A stretch of DNA of 7,806 nt, from the NCBI GenBank assembly GCA_937967875.1, contig CALBTQ010000564.1, positions 1 to 7,806 of the forward strand, written 5' to 3'. Under the pieces are notes generated by a model. That model worked only from the letters and a program-made list of their open reading frames with translations, did not search any database and was not told the origin of the DNA. Of the stretch, positions 6,026 through 7,806 are shown one piece after another. Source of the stretch: an uncultured Pseudomonadota bacterium. GTDB taxonomy: Bacteria > Lernaellota > Lernaellaia > Lernaellales > Lernaellaceae. The position numbers and the translations under genes are program-made. Numbering within the stretch: position 1 is the first letter of the stretch; each line of letters opens with the position of its first letter.

Positions 6026-6697
6026 GTGAAACGATATCTTCTGATTATTTTGTGGATAATTGCGACCGTCGTTTGGGTGTCGGCCTGCGACCGCCACGAT
6101 AACGACGACGATGACGATGATGACCTCGACGACGATGCGCACGACGATGCCGGCGACGACGATGACGACGACGGCGCTTCGCCGGACGACGACGTTGATG
6201 ACGATGACGATGATCTTGTCGACGATGACGATGATCTCGTCGACGATGACGACGCCCCCGACGCCTGGACCGATCCGGAGACCGGCTTGACCTGGCTGCG
6301 CGACGTTCCCGCCGGTATGACCTGGGACGATGCGCAGCTCTATTGCGCCGCGCTGCCCCCGGTGGACGGACAAACCTGGCGCATGCCGACGATCTCCGAA
6401 TTGCGCAGCCTGATACGCGGCTGTGCGTACTCCCAAACCGGCGGCCCCTGCGGCGTGTCCGACGAATGCCTCTCCGGCACGTGCCACAATTGGTTCTGCA
6501 ACGGCTGCGCCTTCAACGGCGGCCCCGCCGACGGCTGCTATTGGCCCGCCGACCTCAACGGCGCCTGCAACTGGTATTGGTCCTCCTCGCGGGTGGCGGA
6601 ATACGAGCGCGACGTCTGGGGCGTCTTTTTCCGCCTGGGCTTCATCAACAGCTATTCCATGGACGAACACTATTTGGTTCGCTGCGTGCGGCCGTAA
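6026..6697 (+). CDS. Lipoprotein with Asp-rich stalk and DUF1566 (Lcl C-terminal) domain
   Basis: This is a 223-residue protein starting at GTG, six bases after GGAGG within GGGAGGGAG (6014-6022). Residues 1-20 form a lipoprotein signal with lipobox VSAC, so Cys21 is the lipidated residue. Residues 22-79 are an acidic stalk (39 of 58 are Asp). Residues 81-222 are a DUF1566 domain: it opens TDPETGLTWLRDV, has TWDDAQLYC and WRMPTISELRSLI in the middle, and closes YWSSS...WGVFFRLGFINSY...YLVRCVR. This domain is thought to share the FGE/C-type-lectin-like fold and often occurs on surface proteins; its ligand is generally unknown. Between the SLI and YWSSS motifs is a Cys-rich insert; the domain has ten Cys in all, consistent with disulfides in an oxidising compartment. 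Asp at position +2 after Cys21 would signal inner-membrane retention in enterobacteria. The gene is first of a probable two-gene operon. Confidence 0.9.
   Translation: MKRYLLIILWIIATVVWVSACDRHDNDDDDDDDLDDDAHDDAGDDDDDDGASPDDDVDDDDDDLVDDDDDLVDDDDAPDAWTDPETGLTWLRDVPAGMTWDDAQLYCAALPPVDGQTWRMPTISELRSLIRGCAYSQTGGPCGVSDECLSGTCHNWFCNGCAFNGGPADGCYWPADLNGACNWYWSSSRVAEYERDVWGVFFRLGFINSYSMDEHYLVRCVRP
6089..6262 (+). repeat. Asp-coding stalk of the DUF1566 lipoprotein
   Basis: These 58 codons begin right after the lipidated Cys and encode 39 Asp, broken by Ala, Gly, Leu, Val, His and Pro. A 21-base tandem duplication at 6200-6220 and 6221-6241 differs at one base and encodes DDDDDLV twice; the next four Asp codons continue a third partial copy. 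Mixed GAC and GAT codons suggest the tract is old or under selection as protein. Confidence 0.9.
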
Positions 6698-6698
6698 A

Positions 6699-6721
6699 AA
6701 ATAGCGGGGCGTCGTGCCCCG
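6699..6721 (-). terminator. GC hairpin with U-run on the minus strand, between the lipoprotein genes
   Basis: CGGGGC (6705-6710) and GCCCCG (6716-6721) form a six-base-pair GC stem with a five-base loop just after the stop at 6695-6697. On the plus strand no U-run follows, so most transcripts should read through to the next gene. On the minus strand the stem is followed by CTATTTTTTA, the form of an intrinsic terminator facing left. It would stop antisense transcription into the 6026 gene, or act as a processing or attenuation hairpin on the sense mRNA. Confidence 0.4.
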
Positions 6722-6773
6722 AAACGGGCGACATGGTCCAAGGCCGAGGCCGGTTGCCGAGGGAGGATCGCCG

Positions 6774-7763
6774 ATGAAAGTTTTGTCCGTCATAGTGTTG
6801 TTGCTGCTGCTTTTGACCGCTTGTGCGACGGATGACGACGATGCCGACGACGACGCCGGCGACGACGAAGCGGATGACGACGCCGCCGACGACGATACGC
6901 TCGACGACGATGACGACGACGACCTCGACGACGATACGACCGACGACGACACCGGCGACGACGACACCGCCGACGATGACGACGATCTCGGCCCCGCCGG
7001 CCTGCTGTTGATCGGCACGGCGACCGACGGCCGCCCCGCCTCGTGGTTCCGTGCGCACAAAGGGTGGGAGCGCGACGATATTCCGCAGCCGGCGACCCCG
7101 AATCTCCATCGGCTCGCCCTCGGCCCGGTGACCGTCGTCGACGGCGAAACCGTGCACACCCTTTGGAACGAAAAATATTACCTGCTGGTCGGCTATGTCT
7201 TTTGGGAAAGTTCGCAAGCCGAACATTGGCTCGAATTTACCGCCGCCGACGGGTGGACGCTGCGCGCCGATCTGGCCCAGTCCGGCGAAGATCACAACGC
7301 GAACCACCTGGGCGTCGACGCCGCCGGGCGACTGTGGCTTGCCGCCGAGCGCTACGAACACCACGAGGATGCGACGGGCATGACCGACCCCTATCTGCAT
7401 GTGTTCCCGGAATTGGCCTGGGTGAACGGCGCCCAGGCCGGCACGGAAACCTCGTTCGTCGACGACAACCTCTTCGCGCTGGCGGTGACCGCCGACGATT
7501 TCGGCATCGGCGTGGTCGACGGCGCGCAGCCGCGTTTCCTGCTTTTCGACGGGGAAGGGTGGGCCGACCAGGCGCTGCCGGAAGATTTCGCCGCCGGGCG
7601 CTTCAACGACATCGCGCTGTTGGACGCCGACCGCGGCTGGGGCCTCTTCCGCCCCAACGGCGGCAACGCCGCGACGATCGTCGCCATCGACCAGGGGCAA
7701 TACGAGGCGGTCGCCCTGCCGCCCGCGTGCGATCTGTTGGGCGAACTGCGCGCCGAACGCGTC
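6774..7763 (+). CDS. Lipoprotein with Asp-rich stalk and beta-propeller-like body, 3' truncated
   Basis: The frame stays open to the contig end, so no stop is present; 330 real codons are visible and the gene is cut at 7763. Reading on into the adapter gives the contaminant peptide RSEERRVGKECRSR, which is not part of the protein. ATG at 6774 follows GGAGG (6762-6766) by seven bases. Residues 1-16 are a lipoprotein signal with lipobox LTAC, so Cys17 is lipidated; +2 is Ala, with no inner-membrane retention signal by the enterobacterial rule. Residues 20-71 are an acidic stalk (36 of 52 are Asp). From 72 on the protein is beta-rich with spaced Trp and Gly, such as GLLLIGTATDGRPASWF, NHLGVDAAGRLWLAAE and NDIALLDADRGWGLFRP, resembling YCF48/BNR-like propeller blades. 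That fold call is tentative. The stop of the DUF1566 gene is 76 bases upstream. Confidence 0.85.
6831..6986 (+). repeat. Asp-coding stalk of the propeller-like lipoprotein
   Basis: These 52 codons encode 36 Asp, with Ala, Thr, Gly, Leu and one Glu between short Asp runs, mostly in DDD or DDDD blocks. GAC codons are strongly preferred over GAT, unlike the more even mix in the stalk at 6089. The tract starts three residues after the lipidated Cys and ends at LGPAG, where the folded part begins. Confidence 0.9.
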
Positions 7764-7806
7764 AGATCGGAAGAGCGTCGTGTAGGGAAAGAGTGTAGAT
7801 CTCGGT
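7764..7806 (+). other. Illumina P5-side library adapter (non-biological)
   Basis: From 7764 the sequence is the reverse complement of the TruSeq universal adapter, beginning AGATCGGAAGAGCGTCGTG and running into AGATCTCGGT of P5. There is no second index between the two parts, as in a single-index library. The junction falls on a codon boundary of the 6774 gene by chance, so a gene caller would add a false C-terminus. Confidence 0.98.

Noticed and set aside
5930..7159. 409-residue minus frame with Ser- and Val-rich runs
   Set aside because: Antisense of the two Asp stalks; the Ser and Val runs come from reading GAC repeats on the other strand.
6645..7700. 351-residue minus frame opposite the second lipoprotein
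   Set aside because: Shadow of a GC-rich gene. The plus strand has a signal peptide, lipobox and ribosome site, and is open to the contig end.

Overview
This is a bacterial, probably metagenomic, contig whose two outermost ends are not biological. Bases 1-46 and 7764-7806 are Illumina library adapter, so the real insert is about 47-7763. The insert is mostly GC-rich with strong purine Shine-Dalgarno sites. It encodes lipoproteins, Sec-exported proteins and membrane proteins, and carries the 3' end of a SpoIID/LytB-type peptidoglycan gene. Together these suggest a Gram-negative bacterium with an elaborate envelope. Aspartate-rich stretches on exported proteins are, from memory, common in myxobacteria-like and other deltaproteobacterial-type lineages. 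No ribosomal or phylogenetic marker is present, so that placement is only a guess. I see no tRNA, rRNA, CRISPR array, transposase or phage gene.

Left half (47-3957): the 3' end of a SpoIID/LytB-domain gene (47-219, +) converges, with a 4-base gap, on a lysine-rich exported or lipid-anchored protein of unknown function (224-1180, -). Divergent from that gene is a seven-helix membrane protein of unknown family (1335-2033, +). After an AT-rich, palindrome-bearing spacer comes a membrane-anchored, mainly helical protein (2205-3389, +). That gene converges on a small three-helix membrane protein (3607-3957, -), with a symmetrical hairpin between them that could terminate both.

Right half (4139-7763): three exported proteins share long aspartate-rich tracts. 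On the minus strand, 4139-5677 encodes a secreted beta-propeller-like protein with about eight repeats, an Asp/Asn/His/Tyr tail and the last four residues Gly-Cys-Gly-Cys. On the plus strand, 6026-6697 is a lipoprotein with an N-terminal Asp stalk and a DUF1566 (Lcl C-terminal) domain. The gene at 6774, cut by the adapter, is a second lipoprotein with an Asp stalk and a beta-rich, propeller-like body. The two lipoprotein genes are 76 bases apart and look co-transcribed. The 348-base divergent region 5678-6025 holds a sigma-54-like promoter facing left and a sigma-70-like promoter facing right.

The best candidate for something under-described is this cluster of Asp-stalked surface proteins. 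The acidic tract is swapped between N- and C-terminal positions, and the secreted member ends in Cys-Gly-Cys with no membrane helix. Joint function is inferred from shared architecture and proximity only.
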